Part shown: positions 37,401 to 45,634 of the stretch, piece after piece | Numbering within the stretch: position 1 is the stretch's first letter | Layout: each line of letters starts with the position of its first letter | Origin: Bicyclus anynana | Taxonomy: Eukaryota > Arthropoda > Insecta > Lepidoptera > Nymphalidae | Assembly (NCBI RefSeq): GCF_947172395.1 | Contig: NC_069100.1 | Location: forward strand, 2,113,001-2,177,000 | Direction of reading: 5' to 3' | DNA length: 64,000 nucleotides | Program-made: the position numbers and the translations under genes | Notes under the pieces: generated by a model | Databases searched by the model: none | Seen by the model: the letters and a program-made list of their open reading frames with translations, nothing else | What the model was told of the DNA's origin: nothing

Positions 37401-37786
37401 CTTTTCAGTTGTGTGCATTTTAAGAAATTAAATATCACGTGTCTCAAACTTTGAAGGAACACATCGTGAGGAGACCTGCATACCAGAGAATTTTCTTAAT
37501 TCTCTGCGTGGGTGAAGTCTGTCAATCCGCATTGGGCCAGCGTAGTGGACTATTGGCCTAACCCCTCTCATTCTGAGAGGAGACTCGAGCTCAGCAGTGA
37601 GCCGAATATGGGTTGATAATGATGATAAATTAATCAATTTGTCAACAGAAACGTTCGTGGAGCAAATCCCCGTCGGACCGGCCGCAGTTCACGGAGATCT
37701 ACGAAGAAGTGACGTCAATCATACAGGAGATATCAGCGGAGAGTGTCTCCCAACACTCCCAGGACATGATTGAGAGAGACGAGTGA
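25364..37786 (+). CDS. otk: off-track/PTK7-family receptor pseudokinase (3' two thirds, 16 visible exons)
   Basis: Single-pass receptor-like protein of the PTK7/Off-track family, a catalytically dead tyrosine kinase known as a co-receptor in Wnt/planar-polarity and axon-guidance signalling. Seen: exons encoding Ig domains (Cys and Trp pairs such as RIHCKVAG..VQWFL, SGNYTCRA, SLNCIATG..THWDR, DRYGCTAG), a transmembrane exon (VSISVAGAYMILVLALML then YCRRRR), an acidic/basic linker with RASKK, and a kinase-like domain (GRGEFGDV, VLVKAL, LIGLCNEADPHYMLLEHTDW, HRDIAARNC, YSTKSDVY, DRPQF). The fifteen exons from 26751 join in one frame to 634 residues plus stop. The DFG triplet is replaced by FPA, so it is a pseudokinase. 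The fly protein is about 1030 residues as I recall, so several hundred N-terminal residues (signal peptide, more Ig domains) are not visible. The intron after the exon ending at 34726 has a GC donor. The family call is firm; which paralogue it is cannot be settled here. Confidence 0.93.
25498..25592. repeat. dispersed repeat E in otk intron 1
   Basis: GTAGAATGGTGCGGGTGACA at the left, then GAACGTCATACC and ATGCTATCTGAAAAACACTT. Short version of the repeat at 12082. Confidence 0.6.
25768..26083 (+). mobile_element. tRNA-derived SINE S1, full length, otk intron
   Basis: GCCGTGATAGCCCAGTGGAT (box A), GTGGGTTCGAATCCGG (box B), body, and a GATAACGACGACGACGA tail. One of the best preserved copies. 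Confidence 0.9.
26751..26866 (+). CDS. otk: otk exon 2: first half of an Ig domain
   Basis: Acceptor ctgtcaacag, donor gtaatg. Two bases complete a split codon, then GALRFETGPFSKKLELNSSG, RIHCKVAGGTAPTVQWFL. Cys of strand B and Trp of strand C are both present. LRF..SK.LEL..HCK resembles the fly Otk Ig domain before the last one. Confidence 0.88.
27365..27515 (+). CDS. otk: otk exon 3: second half of the same Ig domain
   Basis: Acceptor tttattgcag, donor gtaagg. Reads NESDPLPDGV.., SNGTLMVVEA, HSGNYTCRATDG and ends HANITLDVV plus one base. This is the classic L-x-V...D/SGNYTC end of an Ig fold, with an N-glycosylation sequon (NYT). Confidence 0.93.
28289..28432 (+). CDS. otk: otk exon 4: start of the membrane-proximal Ig domain
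   Basis: Acceptor ttattgttacag, donor gtaagt. Reads VAPRVLDPAPDQQMHVTVGQ, TVSLNCIATGDPAPTTHWDR, NLTILHQQ. Strand-B Cys and strand-C Trp are visible. In phase with both neighbours. Confidence 0.94.
28774..28819 (+). CDS. otk: otk exon 5: 46-bp Ig exon
   Basis: Acceptor tatttttacag, donor gtgtgt. Encodes QDGVEIEGGVNASIS and two bases of the next codon. It keeps the frame from the previous exon and into the next; the short length is within the normal range. Confidence 0.85.
28908..29038 (+). CDS. otk: otk exon 6: end of the membrane-proximal Ig domain
   Basis: Acceptor tttactgtctcag, donor gtaact. Reads VVLLNNGSLLIRNASARDAD, RYGCTAGSLAGLARNELLLV, VHP. This corresponds to the fly NGTLEI..DEGSYGC..NSAGL segment. 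GC-rich; part of it is repeated in the following intron (29071-29134). Confidence 0.94.
29071..29134 (+). repeat. copies of an otk Ig-exon segment in the following intron
   Basis: 25 bases at 29071-29095 are identical to 28925-28949 of exon 6, and 29116-29134 match 28922-28940 in 18 of 19. They lie 33-96 bases past the exon donor and have no splice signals. Confidence 0.75.
29234..29372. mobile_element. MITE family C, copy 2 (otk intron, inverted)
   Basis: Begins AGCTTGGCAAGTTCGTTGAT and ends GAACGAATTTGCCAAGCT. The interior motif CCCATGATATGCGGGCGAC is the reverse of copy 1. Confidence 0.8.
29573..29716 (+). CDS. otk: otk exon 7: transmembrane exon
   Basis: Acceptor taatgttcag, donor gtcagt. 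A short juxtamembrane stretch (EGELQPAESTGVAGK) is followed by about 22 hydrophobic residues (AVLVSISVAGAYMILVLALM) and a stop-transfer run YCRRRRLKRRQR. The layout GVAGKAV...YCRRRR is characteristic of PTK7/Otk. Confidence 0.95.
29952..30190 (-). mobile_element. Helitron/Lep1-like fragment in an otk intron
   Basis: CTAGCGGAAGCCCGCGACTT, a C-rich array 30002-30048, then AAATCGGTTCGTGCGTTCTG. 5' end truncated. Confidence 0.75.
30408..30545 (-). mobile_element. SINE S2 3' fragment in an otk intron
   Basis: Reverse of the S2 3' body: CAATCTCATCTGATGGTAAG, TTGTTAGGAGGAGG, TTTCTACACGACATCGTACC. Confidence 0.7.
30603..30737 (+). CDS. otk: otk exon 8: charged cytoplasmic linker
   Basis: Acceptor tttttgtatag, donor gtaagt. 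Encodes a Glu/Lys-rich juxtamembrane linker beginning GEKMELEMAEGREKLVEDGE and ending NGRLLPHDRDS. Low sequence conservation is expected here; the assignment rests on phase, splice sites and position. Confidence 0.87.
30823..30933 (-). mobile_element. SINE S3 fragment in an otk intron
   Basis: AATATTTCCATTCCCCTCCA, GTCGGAAAAAACTGTGTTAA, CAAAACCACCACCGGGGTGA; truncated at the head. Confidence 0.7.
31050..31157 (+). CDS. otk: otk exon 9: linker to kinase-like domain
   Basis: Acceptor tatactgcag, donor gtgagt. Reads GADNSEVSGVSRASKKSGQF, DQLAVPRTLLTEQITL. The SRASKKS..(Y/F)xQLAxPR..L pattern is shared with fly Otk just before the glycine-rich loop. Confidence 0.93.
31955..32088 (+). CDS. otk: otk exon 10: glycine loop and VAIK-equivalent lysine
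   Basis: Acceptor aatattgccag, donor gtgaca. Reads GRGEFGDVMLAKIDMTQISK and, after an acidic insert, PQLKPVLVKALTTKDE. GRGEFGDV is the glycine loop and VLVKAL the lysine strand. The insert between them is much shorter than the one in the fly protein as I recall it. Confidence 0.95.
32494..32622 (+). CDS. otk: otk exon 11: alpha-C helix and hinge
   Basis: Acceptor atcttcaaag, donor gtgaga. Reads VQLAEFRRQLELFSRVRHEH, IARLIGLCNEADPHYMLLEH, TDW. EFRRQL and L.GLC.E.DPHYM.LE.TDW are hallmark Otk/PTK7 positions. Exactly 43 codons, phase 0 at both ends. Confidence 0.96.
32878..33260 (-). mobile_element. RTE-type LINE fragment in an otk intron
   Basis: The plus strand begins ATCAGCCGATGGACGTCCAC, the reverse complement of the family 3' end, and continues through the ERA-rich region (..RVMERAMLGSSL..). 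Frameshifts are visible. Lies between otk exons 11 and 12. Confidence 0.8.
33368..33564 (+). CDS. otk: otk exon 12: alpha-D/E region up to the HRD histidine
   Basis: Acceptor tgtaatttttcag, donor gtgagt. Begins GDLRSFLIATR and ends LASAAARLAHKRLTHR, where the last H and split R start the HRD motif completed by the next exon. Confidence 0.95.
33690..33840. repeat. family D relative in an otk intron
   Basis: Contains ATGGCACGTCGATTCTCTTT, CTAACGCTTTGAAAACT and ATGCGAATGACAG, then a mirrored GTCATTCCCATTCAT. Diverged. Confidence 0.6.
34107..34432 (+). mobile_element. tRNA-derived SINE S1, full length, otk intron
   Basis: GAGCCGGGATAGCCCAATGG head, box B GTGGGTTCGAATCTGG, GATAATGATAATGATG tail. 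It runs directly into MITE C copy 3. Confidence 0.88.
34435..34590. mobile_element. MITE family C, copy 3 (otk intron)
   Basis: AGCTTGAAAAATTCGTTCTT to ATCAACGGAATTGCCAAGCT, same interior as copy 1. It abuts a SINE tail on its left and ends 24 bases before otk exon 13. Confidence 0.8.
34615..34726 (+). CDS. otk: otk exon 13: HRD catalytic-loop remnant, DFG lost
   Basis: Acceptor gtatttgcacag; donor is GC (cag then gcaagc). Reads RDIAARNCVITSKLQLKLSF then PALTRGPNSHEYYKHHDQ. The HRD loop is kept as HRDIAARN, but the DFG position holds FPA (fly Otk has YPA, human PTK7 ALG, by my recollection). A SINE and a MITE fill the intron to within 24 bases of this exon. Confidence 0.95.
34786..34928 (+). 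repeat. dispersed repeat G in otk intron
   Basis: TTTTTTTATTGAGAAAGAAT, GGAACTTAAGCTAACTTATC, ACAAATCATGCCCACGT, CTGATCCTTTGCGC. Same order at 8800-9150, where SINE S1 interrupts it. It resembles a LINE 3' end. Confidence 0.6.
34970..35068. mobile_element. short foldback MITE in an otk intron
   Basis: CTAGTTCGGACTACT is mirrored by AGTAGTGCGAACTAG, and AACGATTTTTGG by CCAAAAATCGTT around a short TTTTACCGC centre. About 99 bp. Confidence 0.7.
35366..35731 (+). repeat. dispersed repeat F, copy in otk intron
   Basis: About 365 bp matching 40618-40984 in order: AATAAAGAATG, CAGAATGAGTCT, TACAAACTTTTTTCATAATT, TAATATAATAATCAATAATT, TGTTCCGTGC. No coding capacity. Confidence 0.75.
35755..35850 (+). 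CDS. otk: otk exon 14: activation-segment end and alpha-F
   Basis: Acceptor cattattcag, donor gtaatg. Reads VIPLRWLPFEAVMDGEYSTK, SDVYMFAATIWE. The usual APE triplet is PFE, while the SDV...WE core is kept. Exactly 32 codons, phase 0 on both sides. Confidence 0.96.
36217..36594 (-). mobile_element. Helitron/Lep1-like element in an otk intron
   Basis: CTAGCGGACGCCCGCGACTT at the left, TTTATAATATTAGTAGG at the right. It contains an internal direct duplication (GGATTTTTTCG..AAAAAGTAGCCTATGTGT twice, near 36282 and 36449). Confidence 0.75.
36706..36831 (+). CDS. otk: otk exon 15: kinase C-lobe
   Basis: Acceptor gacttcaacag, donor gtgagt. Reads IYTKAEMPFAKLNDNSVLDR, LKTDTLEWNIPSAMPERLAN, LL, the alpha-G/H region of a tyrosine-kinase fold. 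42 codons, phase 0 throughout. Confidence 0.94.
37212..37270. repeat. inverted repeat, 17-bp arms
   Basis: TACATGCGGGTAGTTC and GAACTACCCGCATGT flank an AT-rich loop in the last otk intron, just upstream of a SINE. Confidence 0.75.
37316..37628 (+). mobile_element. tRNA-derived SINE S1, otk last intron
   Basis: Box B and body are intact, with a GTTGATAATGATGATAAA tail. It ends about 20 bases before the last otk exon, overlapping the region where a polypyrimidine tract would be expected. Confidence 0.88.
37649..37786 (+). CDS. otk: otk exon 16: C terminus and stop
   Basis: Acceptor atttgtcaacag. Reads KRSWSKSPSDRPQFTEIYEE, VTSIIQEISAESVSQHSQDM, IERDE, TGA. W..SP..RP.F is the conserved C-lobe motif. 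A SINE ends about 20 bases upstream of the exon. Confidence 0.95.
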   Translation, partial: KRSWSKSPSDRPQFTEIYEEVTSIIQEISAESVSQHSQDMIERDE

Positions 37787-38304
37787 ATCGGTACGGTACG
37801 ATGTGCTACGGAACTGTTTGTACTAAAACTCAAACAAACTCGGGCCCAAAAAATTCAAACGATACAAAACTGAAAAGTGGCCATAAATTAGTACATATAA
37901 AGAGATATCATGAGACCAATTTTCAGAAAAATAAACATTGGCTAAATCAGCTAAATTAGTAGTAGTAGTAGTAAAAAGTGCATTTACGCAATTTGATTGG
38001 ATCCGTTTTAAATCAAATTCATTTCACATGAACATTAATTTGACACATTTTGTTAGAATCTCTAGGAAAACTGCTTTTTTCCCCTGTTGGCCAATATTAT
38101 TTCGTCTAAAATTCAAATGGAGTAATCTAGTAAAAAATACAAGATTTTTAGTACATTTTTCATTTCTGTATCGTTCTGAAGAGTGGGCCCAATTTCGGGC
38201 TTCTCCTTTGGTACGAGACCATTTCCTCTATGTCCTATGTCTATCTCGCTCGCACTTACGGCCTTTATGGAGCCGCTTAGTGAAGTTCGGAACAATTAAA
38301 TAAA
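37787..38304 (+). promoter_or_regulatory. otk 3' UTR, first candidate polyadenylation signal
   Basis: AT-rich sequence after the TGA with no further coding signal. The first AATAAA is at 38299-38304, followed by a T/G-rich stretch (tgtatcgttcg). Another follows near 38520. Which site is used cannot be decided without transcripts; the UTR may be longer and include the foldbacks near 39.3 kb. Confidence 0.35.
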
Positions 38305-39281
38305 TGTATCGTTCGTTATAGTATCGATAACATTATTCATTTGGTGTTGACTTTTACAATAGTACATGGATATTATTCTCTATTTCTTTAAGTGTAGATT
38401 ATTTAAACTTATCACGTCATTAAATTATAGAATACACATTGCTTGTGTAGAATCGCAAGTAAACGCGTATCAGTAACTGAGCGCGTTCTGACAGTATCAG
38501 TAATTCATTGATATTGACAAATAAAGAAATTTGACTAATCAACGCGCCCAAACGAGGTGCCAGCGAGACAAAGGTTTTGGATATCCTTATTTATTTTATT
38601 CTAAACATTTTAAAACGTTTGTACTGTGTACTGATTGCCTACATTTTTGCTAGACTATGGAAATTGTTATCAAACATAGGTCTATAGAACTTTACAATAT
38701 CGAAATCAATTTACACTATGTGAACTAGTGATTGATATGTATTAGAAATAGATGTTTTTATACTTTTGAATATTCGTCTCATCGATAGGTACTTTAACAA
38801 ATACATGTCGATAACATTATCGACACGAGCATTACACATCACTACGCAATGCTACAAGTACTATATAATATATTCTACTAAGCTCACACGATTTATCGCA
38901 GCGTCTATAACAAGATTTTGTCTATATTATAGTCATTTGGATGCATTTACAATTATAATGTAGAACATTAGACATTTAGTTAATTAAGTTTGGGTTAATG
39001 TCGACTGAATAGGTATGTTTAATGAATCTATACATCGAATTATATACTACACACATTTAACTTATTAATAGCGATCATTAGAGTCTACAGACAGGACTTT
39101 TTTAGGTATGATGATCTCGTCTTTGGGACCCCTTGTTTTATAAATGGTCCTGAACACAATTCCCAGCTAGATTCAATTTATATATTAAGTAGGAACCCCT
39201 CAGATTATGGGTAGATAAAACCTTGTACTTCGTCCGTTTAAAGACTGTATCATCACTTAATATCAAGGGGTCTAGCACGCA

Positions 39282-39485
39282 ACCAAGTGAAGAGAAATTT
39301 ACTCAAAGGCACAATTATCCACCCACGTTAATATACTCGTGTCATATTAAAGTCGGTGGATAGTTGTGGCTTTGAGTATAGACAAAATGTCGTCCAATGG
39401 CGGCGGTGTTGTCGAGGAAAGAGATAGCTGTATTTCCGGTTGCACCGCCATTGGTTGAAATCTTGTCTAGTTCTCTTCATGAGAT
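39282..39485. repeat. complex foldback in the otk 3' flank
   Basis: Two adjacent hairpins: ACTCAAAGGCACAATTATCC with its mirror ending GGCTTTGAGT (39299-39379), and AGACAAAATGTCGTCCAATG with its mirror ending GAAATCTTGTCTAG (39380-39472). AGTGAAGAGAA/TTCTCTTCATG bracket both. Confidence 0.75.
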
Positions 39486-40617
39486 ATGTTTTTGGTCACA
39501 GGTGAGATATAGAAGTAGTTGACTTGTTTAAAAATATTTCGTCATGAAACTATGAGTACTTTTTAAAATGACTGCAATTTGCCCAATAGTGGACATATAC
39601 TTTGAATGGATATTTTCTAAAAAATGCCAAAAAATCTCCACTAATTTTTAACTTTTATATAATATTTCTATGGAATTTTTATATATCATTTGGTTTAAAA
39701 TTAATTTTGTAATATAATATTTAAAACAACTATGTTTAATGTTTAGGATAGGTCTTTTTTGCGACAAAGGTTCCTTTTTTTTAACATCACTCCGTTTTAT
39801 ATAACAATATTTTGTTTTGAAATAGAAAATTTATATAATTTAGTTTCATTGAGCCCATTTTTGATTTTATCGTCTATGAAATTAATGAAACCTTTTTGAC
39901 ATATTGTCCCATTATTATCTATGGTTATGATATTTAAGTTTAGAAAAAAATAAATTAGCATAGATAAAAGTTAAGCAAAGAAACGGAAGCTACACGATAC
40001 TGCCATTTGTGTAAATAAATTGAGATTAGGCGTTAAGACTGAATTTGTAGGCATTTTGTATTTTTAAATACCTATTAGTTGAAAGATTTTTCGTCCGAAA
40101 TTTGAAATGTAATCTTACGTCCTGATTGAATCGAAATTTTTTAGATAATTTAGATATAATGCGTGTAATTAGCGGCTTTGTTATAATTAAATGTCATTTT
40201 TAAATGTAGGTTTACAACAATCAAATTCGTACACTAAACTTTAAACTTATTTAAAGGGGTACATACCACGGGACATTTTTTTTTTATTTTTTACCGCCCT
40301 GGATACTAGTCCTTTAAGGCCTTGCATTAATAAAAGGTAATAATTTTTCTTAAATACCATGGGTCAGTTCCATGGCACCACAATTAGGAAAATATTTGTC
40401 ACAAAATTATTTTTTTATTTGAGTTTATTAAATTACAACAGTGTTGTTGACATTTATTTAATTTTCCTTTTTTTTTTCGTAAGTCATTTAGATTATAATA
40501 AAATAAATGGCTCTTTCAATTCTCCCAACAGCTATTGTAACATGAGATTTGTTTCCAAAATACATTTAATCTCATTTTATTGTTTTTACTTGTATAATTT
40601 TTTTCAATTAAGGGAAC

Positions 40618-40984
40618 AGAATAAAGAATGATTCAGAATGAGTCTCTACAAGCAGCGTGATGAAGCCGGTGAAACCCATAAAACCCAAACGTTACCCGTC
40701 TCTTGATATCCGCATATACAAACTTTTTTCATAATTTTTATTTCAAAATTTAACACTAACATCAATTACGGAAATTAATATAATAATCAATAATAAAAAA
40801 ATACTTCACCTTATTTCTTTGGTTTTTGTGAAAAACATAAGACGCCACTTTCCTTGAATAATATTGAACATTACTGAGGCGATACTTCCTAGAATGTATT
40901 AGTTTTTGAATTTTGTATATGGAACGGCTACGACACCGTCATGTTCCGTGCCCTCTATCTGCCCATTATTCTTTTATCTGTGTT
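40618..40984 (+). repeat. dispersed repeat F, copy in the otk 3' flank
   Basis: Direct-orientation partner of 35366-35731, with small indels. Both copies begin with AATAAAGAATG. Confidence 0.75.
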
Positions 40985-41841
40985 CTTTGTAAAATAAAAT
41001 AAAACTTACTATGGTTTCTTCTTTTTTAATTTGTACATTTTAAACGATACCAGGTGATGCATTTATAGTGTGTAAGAACTGATCAATAAAATATGTAGTA
41101 ACCTACCTACTAGCTAGGTTAATGTTAGAACTATTTATTTACTAGTAAGTAATGTTTAGGTTTTATAACTCGGTAGCTAGCAATTCAAATTAAATATGTA
41201 TTTTTTTTATAATTTCATGTTGATTATACTGTCCATTTTTTTAAAACTATTTGTGGTTTTGCGTACGTTTACATATTGCAGGTGATTGCGACCCGCCGGC
41301 GGGTCGATGCAAATACCTACGTCATATATACGTTGTATGTATGTATGTCGGTCGGTCGATTGGCAAATATACGTAGAATGTATAGTCGGATGCAATGTTT
41401 ATGACGTCTCGGAAATTAGCTGCGGTTTTCACACATAAAGTCAAGATGCTTGAGACGACTGCGGTTGCGGTGGGAGGAGCCGTGCTGCCCCTGCGGTACC
41501 GCTGATACCTAAAATCTTGTATTGCACAGCTTAACGCACGATGTTCCGCAACATCATAAAGTTTGCATGCTATTACGTAGGCGGGATCCGTGTGATCCAT
41601 ACACTGAACTGAAAGGAGGATATAATGAAATAAATGGTAGGCTGTATGTGCCTCTACCCTTTGCCGCATAGTAAATTGGAAAATAAAATTTTAGTCTATG
41701 GACGATAACCACTTCTTATTTTTTTTATTTTGCTAGCTTCAATTGATTAAGAATGCGATAATTATTTTAGTAATATATGTCAGTCATTTAAACCATAGCG
41801 CTTAAATGCATATAAGGGCATAAATAGCCAATTATTTAGTA

Positions 41842-42599
41842 CTAGCGGACGCCCGCGACTTCGTCCGCGTGAAAGTCGTTGTAAACTTTCAACTACACCT
41901 ATCCTACCACTACCCTACCCTACCCCTGCCCTACCGCTACCCTACCCCTACCCTACACTACCTCTACACTACCCCGACCCTACCCTACCCCTACCCTACT
42001 CATTAAGGCTGCACTTCTTTATTTATTCCCCCCCCGCGGGTCGCGTCGAGCGCGGCAACCTTTACACAAAAATAATCCATATAGCATGAATTAGTATTCA
42101 CGCGCGATGGCTTAGCGTATTTCATGTATAACTTTGGTGTTTCTTTACCGATTTTTATGATTCTTTTTTTATTTATTCAATAGGTAATAATGTTAACTTC
42201 CTTATTAGGGATGACAGATGAGTGTTATAAACATAAAAGTAGACAAATATAATTAGAAAGCTCCGAACTGCTAAGCTATCGGGAGTTACACGTGTTATTG
42301 TGAGTCAACCATAAAAGATAGACATATATATGCTGTTGTGTTTTTATAGATTATTTTAAGGAGAACATTTCCGTCATACATGATTTCTATGTAGCTTTAA
42401 CCATTAAGGCTGTACATGCGACGGAAGCTTAAAAAATTGAGTAACTTCTCCCGTTTTCTCAACATTTCTCTTCACTGCTCTGCTCCTATTGATTGTAGCG
42501 TAATGAAAAGTATACTATAACCTGCCCAGGAGTATGTAGAATAATTGTACCAAGTTTCGTTAAAATCCGTCCAGTAGTTTTTGTTTCTATAAAGAACAT

Positions 42600-42662
<63 letters not shown>

Positions 42663-42783
42663 AAATTTTTACTGATTGCATTTTTGGCATCAGTATCGAT
42701 CACTAATCACCCCCTGATAGTTATTTTGGAAATATATTTCATGTACAGAATTGACCTCTCTACAGATTTATTATAAGTATAGA
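41842..42783 (-). mobile_element. Helitron/Lep1-like element, about 0.94 kb, inverted
   Basis: CTAGCGGACGCCCGCGACTT at the left and TTATTATAAGTATAGA at the right. Contains a C-rich CCCTACCCC array (41888-41998) and a (CAGA)n run (42600-42662). Near full-length partner of 18252-19155. Confidence 0.8.
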
Positions 42784-44940
42784 TGTGTGACACCATTTTA
42801 ATCGCCATTTTCTTTTGTTTTAAATTAATGACAAGTTATAGAACATTTTTTTTTTACTTCTTTTTTTTTCTAATACGTAGGACTAATTAAAAGACTAAAT
42901 TTAATTGTACTCAAGTAGTATTTAGTCGGTGTAACTGACAACTTGTAGGATATAGTTTTATAATGCTTAGTGCCAGAAACTTAGGTATTCTCTTTAGGTA
43001 CTAAAGTTTAAGAAATAGCCACACTTTCACACTTAAAATGATTTTTTTTTGTTTGTAACAAATAAAAAAGTCCATAATAATGGATTTAGAGATTTTAATG
43101 TGACAGTGATGGCTTATATGATAGAATATTAGCTTTATTGTCGTGTCAATTTTGTATTAAATATTAATGTATATTACAGACTTCTTTTTTTAGATTACAT
43201 TTTTTTATATATTTAATTTTATTATTGTGTTTTTGTATAAAACTGAGTTCCTTTATATTATTTAACAATGGGGTCTTTACAATATAAGAATTTTATATAT
43301 CATTCCGAGAATCAAGTTACTGAGTTGAGTCCGTTGAGGCACCAAAGTCAAAATTTATTTTTTTTCTGGGTTCTGTGTAGTGAATTACATATTTTTTGAT
43401 ATTTTGTATCAATACTAGCAAATGAGCGAGTGGAATTAAGCGTGAGTAGGTAAGAACAATAACATTGTAAACTGTGAGAAATGTTTGAGAGTTAAATCAC
43501 CACTTTTGGAGATGACAGTATACGGGCAAACAGACCGACATACTTACCGCTCATTGAAAGTTAAGTTGGTATTATTGTCGATGGTTTTAAAAATAAAATA
43601 TAAATGCCTAATAACCAAATCAAATAGATTTTGATAGTATCTTGATACATGATGCTGTTTTATAGGAAATTCTTTATTGTAAAGTATCCATGAGTCATTT
43701 AAAACTCGCTTACGTAAGATGTGGAATTACCTTATTGTGCATATTTTAAAGGCTGCTATTATTTTTAAAAGAAATGTTTTTTTTGTATCGAAGTAATGTA
43801 GGAAGCCTTAGTGGTGCTTTTTTATTTTAATTATTTAAGTGTATAATTAAAGTTTTTTTTTAATATAACAATTGTTTCGGTCATATCGGGCTAATTGTAA
43901 GAGTTGTGACCTGCACTGAAGATATTATAGTGCACAAGTGTGTACATAGACACTGGTGCAATCTCTACTCTCATAAACTGGTTAAAGATCAGTATTGCTA
44001 TTTTTTACGATGTTTTTATAACTCGACAGTGTGAGTTTCGAACTCGTGTCTTATTTCTCTGTCTATAGTATCTCGTTAGACAGAGAGATACAGACTAATT
44101 CGAAACTCTCACTATCGAGGTATAAAAATATCATTACAGAATATTCGTGTAAAGTCATATAAGATCGAAGTCGAGTAGAAAATATTTTGAGTTGTTAATA
44201 TGAAAAAAAAAAAGAAATAATGACTGATTCACATTTGTAGGTTATTAATTAATTAGTTTAATTAGCTTTACACATTTATATAGCATTTTGTATTCTTTTT
44301 ATACTTATGTGATACAGACTGACTTAGCGTCGTTTTATGTTTTAATAATATTCTTTTTCTACTTTTTTTAAATATAATTATGCGTTAAGGCAATGTATTA
44401 ATGGAAGGAATTTTTGCATTTGCGATTTTTAATAAATATAATTAATCGAATATTTGTCGTTTTTTTTTCAAGTTTAATGAACATACCTCGTAATGTAGTA
44501 GCGACGGCCTATTGTGGCTAACCCCTAGATTTTATAAGTTATAAGCCAGCTCATACATGTACAGTGCGACACAAAAGAGTACAATTTTTTTCGTTTATAT
44601 GGTAACCCTGTGTTCTGTCATTCACGTGTGACTGCTACTACCTTGATACTTGATAATAACCATAGATTTATTTGTACCGAATCGTAAATCTATGATAATA
44701 ACTGATATATTGTTCTATACCTCGATAATATCCTGTCTTTATTTATATATGATATGAATAAGATGATCTGTTAATAAATAAATAACTATCTAAAGTAAAT
44801 AAATATCTAATCTAAATAAATTAATTAATATATCTAAAAAATACTTACATCACTTTCTAGTCCCAAAGTTAGTTTTATGTTATGGGTACAAAGATAGCTG
44901 ATTTCATTTATTTATTTTTATTAAATTAAAATAAAAGAGC
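42784..44940. other. AT-rich stretch between convergent genes
   Basis: Only the 44016-44132 foldback was recognised. Confidence 0.5.
44016..44132. repeat. long imperfect inverted repeat (about 50-bp arms)
   Basis: ACTCGACAGTGTGAGTTTCG..TTTCTCTGTCTA pairs with TAGACAGAGAGATA..TTCGAAACTCTCACTATCGA. Foldback element or MITE. Confidence 0.75.
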
Positions 44941-45099
44941 GAGTCGTGATAGTCCAGTGGATATGACCTCTGCCTCCGATTCTGGAGGGTGTGGGTTCGA
45001 ATCCGGTCCGGGCCATGCACCTCCAACTTTTCAGTTGTGTGCATTTTAAGAAATTAATTATCACGTGTCTGAAACGGTGAAGGAAAAATATCGTGAGGA
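44941..45099 (+). mobile_element. tRNA-derived SINE S1, 3' truncated
   Basis: GAGTCGTGATAGTCCAGTGG through GGTGAAGGAAAAATATCGTG; the 3' half is missing. Confidence 0.82.
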
Positions 45100-45144
45100 T
45101 ACTAATTTAGGTCTGCAGTGTAAAAAAAAAACCTTTTTTATACT

Positions 45145-45160
45145 ATTGAATGTTTTATTA
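45145..45160 (-). terminator. candidate minus-strand polyadenylation signal
   Basis: Minus strand reads gtaataaaacattcaatag. The position suits the 3' end of Arp2 if its last exon lies between here and 48.2 kb. Isolated AATAAA motifs are frequent in this AT-rich sequence. Confidence 0.25.
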
Positions 45161-45370
45161 CATTTACATATTTCATAGTCTTTTTATACACGACAGTGTA
45201 CAAAAATTCACAGACAAATACATTAAATGCAAAATTATACAGTCTTTAAGAATATGCATGAACATCCGTGAATATTTTTTAAAATAATCTGCTACAATAC
45301 GTAAACTAACTTCAATTATACAATAAATGAAAGAAGTTTTGAATTACTTAAATTATTGATGAGTTCCTTA

Positions 45371-45424
45371 ATGATAAAGATGCTTGGAGGCCATTGGATC
45401 AGCTTCCACCTTCACACAGGAAGT
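45371..45424 (-). CDS. weak candidate for the Arp2 terminal exon
   Basis: After a tgtgaag acceptor the minus strand reads VEADPMASKHLYH and TAA, 13 residues in the correct phase. A minus-strand AATAAA lies near 45150. The residues do not resemble the usual G-x-x-V-L-x-K-L ending, so this is only a positional candidate. Confidence 0.12.
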
Positions 45425-45484
45425 AAAACTATAAGAAATTGTAATGTCATCAATTGTAAATTATAATATTGTATGATTTTTTTT

Positions 45485-45634
45485 AAAAGAGCAACTGTTG
45501 AGTTTCTTGCCGGTTTCTTCTCAGCAGAACCTGCCTTCCGAACCGGTGGTAGAATCTTTACAAATAGTCAACTGACGTATCAAAAGTGCTTGTAAACTGA
45601 GCCTACTTGAAATAAACGAATTTTGAATATACGA
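45485..45634 (+). repeat. common lepidopteran LINE 3'-end repeat
   Basis: GAGCAACTGTTGAGTTTCTT, CAGCAGAACCTGCCTTCCGA, AGTGCTTGTAAACTGAGCCT, AATAAACGAATTTTGAATAT. I recognise this as a repeat seen widely in Lepidoptera; its class is from memory. Confidence 0.55.

Larger units (their letters stand above)
38305..41841. other. otk 3' flank, AT-rich
   Basis: No coding signal. It holds the foldback at 39.3 kb and repeat F. Several AATAAA words could serve as alternative otk polyadenylation sites. Confidence 0.45.
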
